Assembly: GCF_013141725.1 (NCBI RefSeq)
Contig: NZ_WHNZ01000086.1
Location: 62,001-126,000, forward strand
DNA length: 64,000 bases
Source of the DNA: Paenibacillus planticolens
Lineage (GTDB): Bacteria; Bacillota; Bacilli; Paenibacillales; NBRC-103111
Reading direction: 5' to 3'
Made by a program: the position numbers and the translations under genes. The notes beneath the pieces were generated by a model. It saw nothing but the letters and a program-made list of their open reading frames with translations. It was not told where the DNA came from and searched no databases. Below are positions 25,601 to 33,587 of this stretch, in pieces (position 1 is the first letter of the stretch; each line of letters starts with the position of its first letter).

Positions 25601-27995
25601 TGTGAAATTTGTCGTTACCGGAACCTATGATCCAGTCGCAACCTATACCAGTATGAGCGAGATTGATTTTACGGGCCAAAAGATTTCAAACGGCGATGCA
25701 ACTTTGACGGATTTGAAAGTAAACGGCGTGACGCTCAGTGGTTTCGCACCGGACAAACTCAACTATGCGTTGTCGGTGCCATACGGCACAACGGCGACAA
25801 GCGTAACCTATGCGGCTGCCGATCCTGCTGCAACAATCGTGGTGAGCGGCGGTGAGAATTTGATCGTTGGAGCCAATCCTGTCACTGTTACGGTGACGGC
25901 GCAAGACGGCACTGTGAATGTGTATGCTATTGCGGTAACCAGACAGCCGCAACCGCTATCGTCCAACGCAAACTTGATTGATTTGCGAGTGAACGGAGCA
26001 ACATTGAGCAGTTTTGCACCAGACAAGCTGAACTACTCGGTTGATGTTCCTTATGACATAACAGCAGCAAGCGCGACCTATGAGAAGGCAGATTCTGCGG
26101 CGACCGTAGCAGTGAATGGCGGCGAGAATTTGATCATCGGTGATAATACAATCACCGTTAAGGTAACGGCGCAAGACGGTACAGTGAAAACTTATACCAT
26201 CGTAGTAACTAGACATGCTCAACCGTTATCGTCCGACAGTTCTTTGATTGATCTGCAAGTGGGCGGAACGGCGGTAAGCGGATTTGCACCGGATAAATTC
26301 GACTATGCATTGTCGGTACCTTATGGTATTACAGTGACAAGCGTGACCTATACGAAAGCTAATTCTGCTGCTACCGTAGCAGTGATTGGCAGCGAGAATT
26401 TGATCGTCGGCGATAATCCAGTCACCGTTACGGTGACGGCGCAAGACGGTACCAGCAAAAGTACGTATACCATTGTGGTAACCAGACAACCTCAAATGGC
26501 ATCGTCCAATACAAACTTGCTTGATTTGAAAGTGAATGGAAAGACGTTGAGCGAATTCGCACCGGACAAGCTAAACTATGCGATGTCGGTACCGTATGGC
26601 ACAACGGTGACAAGCGTAACCTATACGAAAGCGGACCCTGCTGCAACCGTAATAGTGAGTGGTGGCGGCAATTTGATTGTCGGCGATAACACGGTCACGG
26701 TTAAGGTGACGGCACAGGATGGTACGTTCAAAACTTATGCAATTACGATTAAACGTTTATCAAATCCAGGTACAGATTCAGATCCAGGTTCAGATCCGGG
26801 TCCGGGCTCAGGCTCAGGCTCAGGTTCATCAACTTCATCAACTTCATCAACTTCATCAGGACCATCGACAACGCCGGATAAACCGAAGCTGCCGGAAGAC
26901 GCAGCAACCATCAAAGACGAGGACATCAAACAGAGCTCTGCCTCCGTATCCGTCGGACTACCGGAAGGGAAGAATCGCCTGATTATTGGGATGGAGCAGG
27001 CCGAGAAGCTTGACGGACGCTCTCTGCAAGTTCAGGCTCAGAACGTAAAACTGATCGTTCCTGGCGATCTCTTGAAATCTGCAAGCAGCCTGCTGCCGGC
27101 ACCTAGCGACAAGGCTGAGGTTACTGTGAAAATCGAACCGGTTGCAGCAGCGCAAGCGGAGCGGACGCTGCAGGAAGCAAGCCGCAAGGACAACGGTATT
27201 TACAAGCTGGGCGGACAGATGGTTGATCTCTCGATCTTTGCAACAGACGCAGACGGTAAACAGTTTGCTCTCGATAAGCTTGAGAAGCCGGTAACGATGA
27301 CGTTCCCGATTCCTGTGGGCATGGATCCGAAACTGGTGGGCATCTACGAGATCAAAGAAGATGGAAGCCTTGCCTACTTGGGAGGAAAGTGTGTTAACGG
27401 AAATACCGCCATCGAAGTCGGTACTGACCGACTTAGTCAATATGCGGTGCTCTCCTTGGAGAAGACCTATAATGATGTGACCAACCAGCACTGGGCATAC
27501 TCGACGATTCGAGAGCTGTCCGCCCAACATATCGTAAACGGGGCGACGGAAGCGACGTTTGCGCCCGGCAAAGATATTTCCCGTGCCGAGTTTGCAGCCT
27601 TGCTGGCCCGGACGCTAGGTCTTGCATCTGCCGAAGCGTCTCCGTTCGGCGACGTAACAGGAAATGACTGGTATGCGAAGGAAGTGGCTGCCGCCTATAA
27701 AGCGGGAATCATTTCCGGCAATTCACAGCAAGCTTTCGAACCGAATCGCAGCATTACCAGAGAAGAGATGGCTGTTATGCTCGTGCGGGCTTATGAGCAC
27801 CGGACAGGATCGATACTTGAGCCGTCCTCAGCAGCAAGCTCGGATGCATCCGAGATTAGCGATTGGGCCTTGCCATATGTAAACAGCGCGCTGAAAGCGA
27901 AGTTGTTGACAGGGCGTCAAGAAGGGCTATTCGTACCGGATGAGCATACGACGCGTGCGGAGGCTGCACAAGCCATTTATAACTTGATGAACTAG
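22641..27995 (+). CDS. S-layer-anchored multidomain metallophosphoesterase
   Basis: This 1784-residue exported protein starts with a signal peptide (about residues 1-34). In order follow a chitobiase-type beta-sandwich (40-110), a calcineurin-like metallophosphoesterase (125-370) with GDVHVSH near 128, AGDMINDN, GNHDAY near 208 and GHSHLN near 317, a fibronectin-like stretch, a LamG/concanavalin-like domain (570-770), a FIVAR-like helical piece (783-853), a discoidin/F5-8 type C domain (861-1013), four cadherin-like repeats of about 90 residues (1018-1370), a Ser/Gly/Pro linker, and three S-layer homology domains (1612-1784). It should be held at the cell wall and hydrolyse phosphoesters, perhaps of polymers bound by the carbohydrate-binding modules. 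It stands alone between two terminators behind AGAAGGAGG. Confidence 0.88.
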   Translation: MLNTKKFVSALMACTIACSVVYSSGAGFIPVAVAAVTVEKPVPSVPAGRYEQSINVALSSTAGADIYYTLDGTLPDETSFKFDGTPIILTESTNLSVIAVKDGVWSTAGTYGYIIKTAEKPLLKFAAMGDVHVSHGTAEEDDRNRAIWASNFDVLGSVLPDPDAIVFAGDMINDNDFTTGANHTFVYDILKKQMDRKGWSDMQMQIAIGNHDAYVSDVQKGYPAEWFTSQSNGYYEKTIKGYSFFFVNANNYNGDTTQRNWLKGRLAEITADPANRNKPIFLTLHHPVANTVMDGQQASNPNLNTDLKDFPQVVVLSGHSHLNINDQRSIYQKDFSVINVGSMSYIEAEGGYSVVTKEEGLKAEDLFAVTQSPVIEVYQDRIEIERIEYNGDPGNIRPFGKWGAGFKAPPYNSAGALAGKKWVIKLTGNTNEEIKSNFTYTPSNRNKVAPKFPANPDMKVQMGADNVPVLSFNQAKDDDAMHHYEINLYDQRTAQLAKTYKVLSDFYFSPIPNKMNIPMKDLNLAKSYVISVKATDATGNVSTPVEMFYASQVVPPAPTPIDPATMWNQLVSDMKFDGNLNEDASGATGKATQAGSVSFVTGKSGQAVSIAAGNSNYVDLGDRLDLKFGNGDFTISFWHKGDLKGDQTVLSNKNWNSGKNPGWYIGPAVSNSMTLNMADGTNRMDYSPQNVGQDWHYFTISVDRTNKTASTYVDGILGASKDISTLGTSSMDTPYHIILGADGNKGNGGATVTLDDLKIWKRVLSATEAKALSDSYQSANLYNFSQLTSKIQEAEQFTAYVAGKAGISIPAQMQNDLTTRIAAAKALTSGSDAAVIDQAYLDLLWVLQTAQSNLIYTFIPKTDFSIDSFSSEDLEGSYASNILDGSETTIWHSRWEAPAAPFPHWVIIDMKSSYKLSGIQRKSRLNQIKLEFPKTFELYVSDSKADLNDPTFLGNTANKVTGTFNKTWTGTVYKDFVTLDKTVQGRYVKFVVTGTYDPVATYTSMSEIDFTGQKISNGDATLTDLKVNGVTLSGFAPDKLNYALSVPYGTTATSVTYAAADPAATIVVSGGENLIVGANPVTVTVTAQDGTVNVYAIAVTRQPQPLSSNANLIDLRVNGATLSSFAPDKLNYSVDVPYDITAASATYEKADSAATVAVNGGENLIIGDNTITVKVTAQDGTVKTYTIVVTRHAQPLSSDSSLIDLQVGGTAVSGFAPDKFDYALSVPYGITVTSVTYTKANSAATVAVIGSENLIVGDNPVTVTVTAQDGTSKSTYTIVVTRQPQMASSNTNLLDLKVNGKTLSEFAPDKLNYAMSVPYGTTVTSVTYTKADPAATVIVSGGGNLIVGDNTVTVKVTAQDGTFKTYAITIKRLSNPGTDSDPGSDPGPGSGSGSGSSTSSTSSTSSGPSTTPDKPKLPEDAATIKDEDIKQSSASVSVGLPEGKNRLIIGMEQAEKLDGRSLQVQAQNVKLIVPGDLLKSASSLLPAPSDKAEVTVKIEPVAAAQAERTLQEASRKDNGIYKLGGQMVDLSIFATDADGKQFALDKLEKPVTMTFPIPVGMDPKLVGIYEIKEDGSLAYLGGKCVNGNTAIEVGTDRLSQYAVLSLEKTYNDVTNQHWAYSTIRELSAQHIVNGATEATFAPGKDISRAEFAALLARTLGLASAEASPFGDVTGNDWYAKEVAAAYKAGIISGNSQQAFEPNRSITREEMAVMLVRAYEHRTGSILEPSSAASSDASEISDWALPYVNSALKAKLLTGRQEGLFVPDEHTTRAEAAQAIYNLMN
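25693..26760 (+). repeat. Four in-frame ~270-bp repeats (cadherin-like domains)
   Basis: Units begin near 25693, 25965, 26235 and 26508. Each encodes about 90 residues with the recurring landmarks LxVNG, GFAPDKLNYALSVPYG and VTAQDGT. Their high DNA similarity suggests recent duplication and a risk of copy-number change by recombination. A short run of the 9-base unit TTCATCAAC at about 26825-26858 encodes the Ser/Thr linker just downstream. Confidence 0.9.
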
Positions 27996-28003
27996 ATAAA
28001 TAC

Positions 28004-28052
28004 AAAAAGATCGCCAAACCCTGTATAAGCAGGGGAATGGCGATCTTTTTTT
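28004..28052 (+). terminator. Intrinsic terminator of the surface protein gene
   Basis: AAAAAGATCGCCA pairs with TGGCGATCTTTTT, with an inner CCTG/CAGG stem; T-runs occur on both strands, so it may also end the converging minus-strand unit. Confidence 0.85.
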
Positions 28053-28079
28053 AGGATGCACTAGGTTCCATATGTCTAC

Positions 28080-28643
28080 TTAGATCACACGTTCGAGAAA
28101 CCAATAAATTCCGAATACGCCAATTATGCTTGAAACGCCATAAACCGTCTGGACTTTCCAGCGAGTTTGCCCAATCTTATGAATGATCGGCAACAGAACA
28201 AGCAAGACTGCCAGTTGTCCCAGTTCAATTCCGAGATTGAAGGAAAACAATGGTAATGCAACGTCCCCTGAAAAACGACCTTTTAGAAGACCCGCGAATC
28301 CGAATCCATGAATAAGACCGAATAATGCTGTAATCAGCCAGCGCCACTTATACTGCTTGCGTAACATATTTTCCGCTGCCACAAACACGATGCTTAAAGC
28401 AATTAAAGGTTCAATGATTGCCCCGGGAATCTCAACGATTTCCAGCGCTGCTAAAACCAAAGTTATGCTGTGTCCGATTGTGAAAGACGTGATGATTTTC
28501 AAATATTCATTCCACTTCAGACGGACAATAATCAGACCTAAGAGGAATAACAAATGATCATACCCTGTGAATAGATGCTCCATGCCCATCCAAATATAAC
28601 TCCAGACCGTAAATAGCCATTCGGGAATCGATAATTCCAACAT
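28080..28643 (-). CDS. HupE/UreJ family membrane protein
   Basis: This 187-residue protein has six membrane segments and the HupE/UreJ-type motifs GMEHLFTGYDHLLFLLGL, FTIGHSITLVLA and HGFGFAGLL, with conserved His/Asp residues that may bind a metal such as nickel or cobalt. Its ATG overlaps the stop of the gene before it (TAATG), so the two are translationally coupled. In many genomes this domain is fused to an N-terminal extracytoplasmic domain; here that part is the separate neighbour. It ends a four-gene minus-strand unit. Confidence 0.82.
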   Translation of the reverse strand: MLELSIPEWLFTVWSYIWMGMEHLFTGYDHLLFLLGLIIVRLKWNEYLKIITSFTIGHSITLVLAALEIVEIPGAIIEPLIALSIVFVAAENMLRKQYKWRWLITALFGLIHGFGFAGLLKGRFSGDVALPLFSFNLGIELGQLAVLLVLLPIIHKIGQTRWKVQTVYGVSSIIGVFGIYWFLERVI

Positions 28644-29320
28644 TACTTTTTCCTCCTTGTTTTTTTCATTCTTTTAAAAAAGATTATTATGATTATCATC
28701 ACTGCTCCAACAAGCAGCAGCATCATAAACAGAATCCATATTGGAATCTTGATATTGACTAGTTGGTTAACAAGAGCTTTCGGGCTGTTGGGGTCCATAT
28801 AAAGATTTAAGATTCGATTATTTTTCTCGAAATTATGCTCTTTTGCCGAACCGTCTAGTGATGTAACCGTTGCAAGGTTGCGATGTAACGGACTTATGTT
28901 GAACAAGAGGTTATAGTCAATAACCACTTCATCGACTTTCTTTCCAAAAGAATAGTCAATATTTAACTTAACCATCGGAACTCCTGGACCTCGTTGAGTG
29001 ATCTCCAGAGATTCAAGATGCGACTGCAATTCGACATCATCCGCTTTGATGGACAACGATTGTGCGACCAATTTCTCTAAATCTGGTTTCATTTGATTGG
29101 CTTCTTCCATTGTAACTGCACCGTCTCGATTCAGATCTAGACTAAGAAGTGGACTCATTTCATCCGGAAGGAGCAACAGTTCGTACCGCAGACCGTTTTC
29201 CTTGAGTGTGATATTAGAAAAACCGATATCTAAATTGTGTGCTGTTGCTGATCTCGGCAAGAAGAAGCAAACCATTGTGCAGACCATTACGGCAGCAATG
29301 AACTTGTTGGTTTTGGGCAA
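28643..29320 (-). CDS. Exported EF-hand-containing membrane protein
   Basis: This 225-residue protein has a signal or anchor segment (about residues 8-27), an extracytoplasmic domain with an EF-hand-like calcium loop (DLNRDGAVTMEE, about residues 62-73), and a C-terminal membrane segment (about 193-215) with a basic tail. It starts with TTG behind AAGGAGGG. It overlaps the HupE/UreJ-type gene by one base and looks like the detached extracytoplasmic half of a HupE/UreJ-type protein. The function is unknown; metal sensing or delivery is plausible. Confidence 0.65.
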   Translation of the reverse strand: MPKTNKFIAAVMVCTMVCFFLPRSATAHNLDIGFSNITLKENGLRYELLLLPDEMSPLLSLDLNRDGAVTMEEANQMKPDLEKLVAQSLSIKADDVELQSHLESLEITQRGPGVPMVKLNIDYSFGKKVDEVVIDYNLLFNISPLHRNLATVTSLDGSAKEHNFEKNNRILNLYMDPNSPKALVNQLVNIKIPIWILFMMLLLVGAVMIIIIIFFKRMKKTRRKK

Positions 29321-29377
29321 TTAAATTCCCTCCTTTTTGCTTGCGGGGTTAAGATGAGCTTACCTTTTTTGGATGCG

Positions 29378-30289
29378 CTAGCTTCCAAAGTAAGCATTTT
29401 GGTAAACATACGGATTTGTCGGCTCTTTCTGTGTATCAATGGTTTTGGCAACGATCGTTAGCACGCCTTTACCGTCGAAATTTCGTTTTTCGATGGTGCC
29501 GAGAGCGACAATATACATATCGTTTTTCCATTGCTCGGGATTATCGGTTTCAACCAGGATAGCAAGAGGCACAGAGTCCGCAACACAGCACCGCATTGAA
29601 AATCTTCCCAAGGCAAATTGGTTTTTGTTCATGTTGTCCAGGCGGTAAACATAGCCTGATATCTGCACCTTTTTGCCGATAAATTGATCTTGATACAAAT
29701 CTAGCGACGTTAGCGATTCTATATACAAATCATCGTTAATCAACACGAGTGGCTGGTTGTACATATCCGCAGCCCGCTTGGCATATGGCCTGGTGTAATC
29801 GTTAAACGGAAAAGCCGGACCCGCGTCTAATTGCAGCTTATCATTCGGAACCAGGTTTGGGCCTGCATCGCCGGAATTGTTGGCGACCAATATGCCCGAA
29901 GGCGTAAAATTTAATCCTTTTTTGGCTGCCATCTGACTTCCTAATACCGCATTGGGAAATGAAAAGGCAAGGATAAGCGGGATGATCAAAACCCCATACA
30001 TGATTATTACGCTTGGTTTCCATTGATCGTGGCTATGGCTATGCGCCGAACATGAGCATGCGATTGACGCCGTTTTCTCCTTGGAGCGGATATCCCGAAC
30101 CGCCAAATAGAGCTGGTGCATAGCCAGAACATACATGCCGACGGCAAGACTTTTCACCCAGAGTGCCATTCTCGGAGCCACATAATAGATTAATGCGTCT
30201 GAACGGCTTATCTGGACAATAAAAATGACGAATGCGATTAATACGGCAGCTCGAATCGTTCGATGCGCGAACGTAGACCATTTTTGCAT
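29378..30289 (-). CDS. YcgQ-type (TIGR03943-like) membrane protein
   Basis: This 303-residue protein has three or four membrane segments in the first 130 residues and a soluble OB-fold-like C-terminal domain (KKVQISGYVYRLDNMNKNQFALGRFSMRCCVADSVPLAILVE). Between membrane segments a CSCSAHSHSHD stretch is rich in Cys and His and could bind metal. It lies 15 bases after the permease gene, its usual partner in Bacilli (YcgR/YcgQ pair). The pair is thought to form a transport or export complex of unsettled function. Confidence 0.78.
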   Translation of the reverse strand: MQKWSTFAHRTIRAAVLIAFVIFIVQISRSDALIYYVAPRMALWVKSLAVGMYVLAMHQLYLAVRDIRSKEKTASIACSCSAHSHSHDQWKPSVIIMYGVLIIPLILAFSFPNAVLGSQMAAKKGLNFTPSGILVANNSGDAGPNLVPNDKLQLDAGPAFPFNDYTRPYAKRAADMYNQPLVLINDDLYIESLTSLDLYQDQFIGKKVQISGYVYRLDNMNKNQFALGRFSMRCCVADSVPLAILVETDNPEQWKNDMYIVALGTIEKRNFDGKGVLTIVAKTIDTQKEPTNPYVYQNAYFGS

Positions 30290-30304
30290 AGTTGTTCCTC
30301 CATT

Positions 30305-31243
30305 TTATAAGTACGAATACAGCCGATCGAATGCGATCGATCCCAACAGAACGACAACGGCGGATAGGATCATGACCGTTACGACGGTTTTGACACGGAA
30401 AACTTTTAGCAGCATCAAGGTGCTTTTGATATCGAGCATGGCGCCAAAAACGAGAAAGGCGAGCACGGAGCCCAGACTAAAACCGGGAATGAACGTAGCG
30501 CCAACGAAAGCGTCTGCGGTGGAACAGATGGAAAGAACATAGGAGAGCCCCATCATAAACAAATGCGGAGTGAAGTCCCCATCGCTTAATGCAAGCAGCC
30601 ATTTCTTGCTTACGACCGTTTGCAGTAAAGCTGTAACGGTAGCGCCTAATACCAAAAATTTGCCTACATCGAACATTTCGATGGCGGCGTGTTCAAGCGT
30701 TTCATGCCATTTACTTTTCCATGCTGCTGTTTTTGGAGTTTTGGTGGGGAGTGGGCGTTTGAGGCTTTTTTTGTTCGGTGCGGCTTGTTCATGCGTGTTG
30801 TTCACCGGCGTGCGAAGGATAGAATTGCCATCGCCACGAGCAGCCCACAGCCCGATAAGAGCCGCTGCGATAAACGCCAGCACCATGCGGGCGACAGGCA
30901 TCTCCGGCTGAGCCCGAAAAGCTACGAACGTAGACGTGAATACGACCGGATTGATGATCGGCCCGGCCATCATGAATACGAGTCCGATATAAGGCGGCAT
31001 GCCTTTGCGGATCAGCCGATGCACGACAGGAATGATTCCGCATTCGCAGAGCGGGAAGATGATGCCCAGCAAGCATCCGAAAAGGATGCCGGGAATCGTT
31101 TTTTTAGGGATCCATCGCTGTAGGGTCTGATCGCTAATAAAGGTTTGCAGCAGCGCAGAAATGACGACGCCGAGCAGAATAAAAGGAAACGACTCCAGTA
31201 AAATGCCGAGCACCATGGTGCGAAAATCGCTTAGAAAACTCAT
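30305..31243 (-). CDS. YcgR-type permease (DUF318/ArsP-like)
   Basis: This permease of about 312 residues has eight to ten membrane segments and the family motif FPLCECGIIPVVHRLIRKGMP, followed by FMMAGPIINPVVF, as in the predicted-permease family that includes ArsP. A long cytoplasmic loop rich in Lys/Pro lies mid-protein. ATG 31243 was chosen because CAAGGAGG lies 7-8 bases upstream; the longer frame has none. It heads the unit with the YcgQ-type, EF-hand and HupE/UreJ-type genes, which suggests a metal-related envelope system. Confidence 0.82.
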   Translation of the reverse strand: MSFLSDFRTMVLGILLESFPFILLGVVISALLQTFISDQTLQRWIPKKTIPGILFGCLLGIIFPLCECGIIPVVHRLIRKGMPPYIGLVFMMAGPIINPVVFTSTFVAFRAQPEMPVARMVLAFIAAALIGLWAARGDGNSILRTPVNNTHEQAAPNKKSLKRPLPTKTPKTAAWKSKWHETLEHAAIEMFDVGKFLVLGATVTALLQTVVSKKWLLALSDGDFTPHLFMMGLSYVLSICSTADAFVGATFIPGFSLGSVLAFLVFGAMLDIKSTLMLLKVFRVKTVVTVMILSAVVVLLGSIAFDRLYSYL

Positions 31244-31447
31244 TGAGTCGCCTCCTTGACTAACAACTAAGAACAACTTTTTAGTATTGTTTTTAATTTG
31301 TTTATTGTGCTTTTTATACTAATTTTAGCAGTCAATTGTTATGTCTACAACACCTAATCGTTAAGATTTGATTAAGAGATTTCGTAAGCAACATTTGCTG
31401 ATACGAAGGGATAATTATCGGTTAATGGGGTCAATGACATATTTATG

Positions 31448-31476
31448 TTGAAAAATGGAAGTTTCTATGATATTTT
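31448..31476 (+). promoter_or_regulatory. Sigma-A type promoter of the Tad-like locus
   Basis: TTGAAA and TATTTT are 17 bases apart. A terminator-like hairpin begins about where transcription would start. Confidence 0.45.
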
Positions 31477-31488
31477 TAAAAGGCGAAG

Positions 31489-31529
31489 AACGCAGATTTC
31501 GGATGAATGTCCGAGAGCTGCGTTTTTTT
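31489..31529 (+). promoter_or_regulatory. Terminator-like hairpin in the leader of the Tad-like locus
   Basis: AACGCAG pairs with CTGCGTT, with an inner TCGGA/TCCGA stem, followed by TTTTTTTG. Both flanking genes are transcribed away from this region, so it is not needed to end an upstream plus-strand gene and may act as an attenuator 53 bases before the first start codon. No c-di-GMP riboswitch core was seen. Confidence 0.5.
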
Positions 31530-31581
31530 GTTTTTATCGCTGAATAAGTAGCGGTGGGCTATTTGCAAAGGAGGTGAGAAG

Positions 31582-32292
31582 GTGAATCGCAGGAGAAGCC
31601 TGCTAATCGGGTTGGTGTCTGCAATCATGGCAGCTATGCTCGTGTACGGGGTTTATGTGCTGCAAGTCAATCAGGTTGAGCTGCAGCAGACGGTTCAGGT
31701 GGCTATTCCGAAAGATTTTATCCGGGCCGGTGTTTTGATTCAAGCGGATATGGTGGAGCTGAAATCGGTTCAAAAAGGGAGTTACACGAGCAGCATGATG
31801 TCGGATTTGAATGAGATTGTCGGGCTGGAGACGTTGATTCCGCTAGGGAAGGAGGAACCGATTTTAAAATGGAAGGTGAACCGCTATCATTTGCTCCCGA
31901 CGGAATGGCAGGCGACTTTTCAAATTCCTAAAGAATATGTGCTGTCCGTATCTAATGGCATTCGCGCGGGAGATCGGGTCCGGATCTATGTGTCTGGTAG
32001 CGATGGCAGCAGTTCAAGGCGGCTTTTTGATGAAAAAGAGATAAAGGTTGCCTCGGTCAAGTCATCCGCCAATGTAGAAGTGGACAATCCGAAGAATCCC
32101 AATCTGCTGTCCAAGGTGGAAGGGGATAAGGAGAAAATGTATGCTTCCCGATTGGAAGCGAACGGGGCTATTGACCAGATTAACCTGAATTTAACGGAGA
32201 ATGAATGGCTGGAGATCGATCGCTTATGCAGTTCGAAGAAAGCAAAGCTGGTGATTGCATTCAGTTCCTCTTCCATTTTGAGAGAAGATTAA
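31582..32292 (+). CDS. SAF-domain pilus assembly protein, CpaB-like
   Basis: This 236-residue protein has an N-terminal membrane segment (about residues 7-27) followed by a SAF domain (about 38-105: VQVAIPKDFIRAGVLIQADMVELKSV ... IPLGKEEPI), as in CpaB/RcpC proteins of Tad pilus systems. It starts with GTG behind AAAGGAGGTG. It is the first gene of a run of nine closely packed plus-strand genes. Confidence 0.8.
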   Translation: MNRRRSLLIGLVSAIMAAMLVYGVYVLQVNQVELQQTVQVAIPKDFIRAGVLIQADMVELKSVQKGSYTSSMMSDLNEIVGLETLIPLGKEEPILKWKVNRYHLLPTEWQATFQIPKEYVLSVSNGIRAGDRVRIYVSGSDGSSSRRLFDEKEIKVASVKSSANVEVDNPKNPNLLSKVEGDKEKMYASRLEANGAIDQINLNLTENEWLEIDRLCSSKKAKLVIAFSSSSILRED

Positions 32293-32324
32293 TGTGATTA
32301 GAGAATGGAAAGGAGGTAGGAGAG

Positions 32325-33563
32325 GTGAATGTCGGATTACTTTCAACCGATCAACGATTAATTGACGAAATTATTCACGTCGTTTATCGACAGCCCGTGA
32401 ACTGGGTTGTTTCACCTTCTGTGGCTGAGTTGGCCGCCAGTTTAGGGGAAGAGAAGGCTTTTTCTCATGTGATTATTTCGGATCGCGAGCTTGATTTTGG
32501 CGGTTTGGAGGAGTTTCTGGAGCATATACAGCAGATGAACCCTGAACTGAAAATGATCGTTATGCTATCCAATTATCATGACGTATCGATGAATGAAAAG
32601 TATGTCAAGATGTGCAGGCTGATGAAGCTTGACTACATTCAACCAGGACGCAGCACAGCGGTTATTGCTGACGATATTCGGGCTTGGGTGGATGGAGGGA
32701 CGGGAGAACAGGCATACCAACAGCCGGCGGGGAAATTACTTACTTTTATCGGCTCGACCCCCAATATAGGTACGACACTTGCCTCTTTTGGCGTTGCCTG
32801 TTTGTTGGCTATGGAGACGAGTGTAAAGGTCGGTTATCTTTGCTTAAATTTAAAAAGCTCAAAGCTTCATCGCTATTTAGGAAAAGACGATCAAGTATTT
32901 ACACTCGATGGCCTGAGGGCGGAACTAAAAGCTCAAAGTCTCACACCAGAAAGGTTGCTGCTCGTTTGCGATCAACCGCGAGAAGCGCAGGGACTGCATG
33001 TGCTGTACGGGAATATGCTGCGTGAGCAGGCGGAATTTTTCACGCCATCGGAAATTGTACATTTGCTGCGCGTAGCCAGGCGTGCTTTTGATATTTGCAT
33101 AATCGAGGTTAATGCCTATTGGGACAATGCGGCAACGGTCTGTGGATTATTGGAAGCTGACAGCAAAGTCGTCGTAACAACGGCGGATATTGCACAATTT
33201 CAAGAGGACTTTTCGAGGTGGATCAGGCAGGTTGGTTCGGTGTTTGGGCTGCAGCCGGATCGTTTTGAGCTGATGGCGGTTCAAACCGAGAAGCATGCCA
33301 AGCACAACGAGTTTACGATTAAAGATATTCGGAAGGAGACGCAGCTGCATCTGATGGGGCAAGTATCCAGGCATGGCGATGCGCTTTCTCGCTGCAATCA
33401 AGGTAAGCTGTTCGACATGCTAAGTCCAAGCCATCTGATGTACGAGGAGGTTAGAGAGGTAGCGTTGAAATTCGCCGACTTTTATAAGCTGCCGAGGAAG
33501 GAGAATATTCGGCAAGCCACCTGGCTGCAGAAGCTTATGACAGGGAGAAAAACGGCCAGTTAA
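32325..33563 (+). CDS. CpaE/TadZ-like protein with degenerate ATPase motif
   Basis: This 412-residue protein has a receiver-like N-terminal domain (about residues 1-125) and a MinD/ParA-like ATPase domain, the layout of CpaE/TadZ, which places the Tad machine in the cell. The nucleotide-binding loop reads GSTPNIGTT (residues 143-151) where relatives have a Lys-Gly-Gly-containing loop, so the signature lysine is missing and ATP hydrolysis is doubtful. It starts with GTG behind GGAGG. Confidence 0.8.
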   Translation: MNVGLLSTDQRLIDEIIHVVYRQPVNWVVSPSVAELAASLGEEKAFSHVIISDRELDFGGLEEFLEHIQQMNPELKMIVMLSNYHDVSMNEKYVKMCRLMKLDYIQPGRSTAVIADDIRAWVDGGTGEQAYQQPAGKLLTFIGSTPNIGTTLASFGVACLLAMETSVKVGYLCLNLKSSKLHRYLGKDDQVFTLDGLRAELKAQSLTPERLLLVCDQPREAQGLHVLYGNMLREQAEFFTPSEIVHLLRVARRAFDICIIEVNAYWDNAATVCGLLEADSKVVVTTADIAQFQEDFSRWIRQVGSVFGLQPDRFELMAVQTEKHAKHNEFTIKDIRKETQLHLMGQVSRHGDALSRCNQGKLFDMLSPSHLMYEEVREVALKFADFYKLPRKENIRQATWLQKLMTGRKTAS

Positions 33564-33587
33564 TGAACCGGGAATGAGGTGAGAGGA

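Noticed and set aside
25693..26760. Regularly spaced repeats that could suggest a CRISPR array
   Set aside because: Units are about 270 bp, in frame, and encode cadherin-like domains.
26958..27530. 190-codon minus-strand frame in the surface protein gene
   Set aside because: Antisense to the domain before the SLH region; no support.
31244..31581. Possible c-di-GMP riboswitch before the Tad-like locus
   Set aside because: No GEMM-type core or tetraloop receptor pattern could be recognised; only a simple terminator-like hairpin is present.
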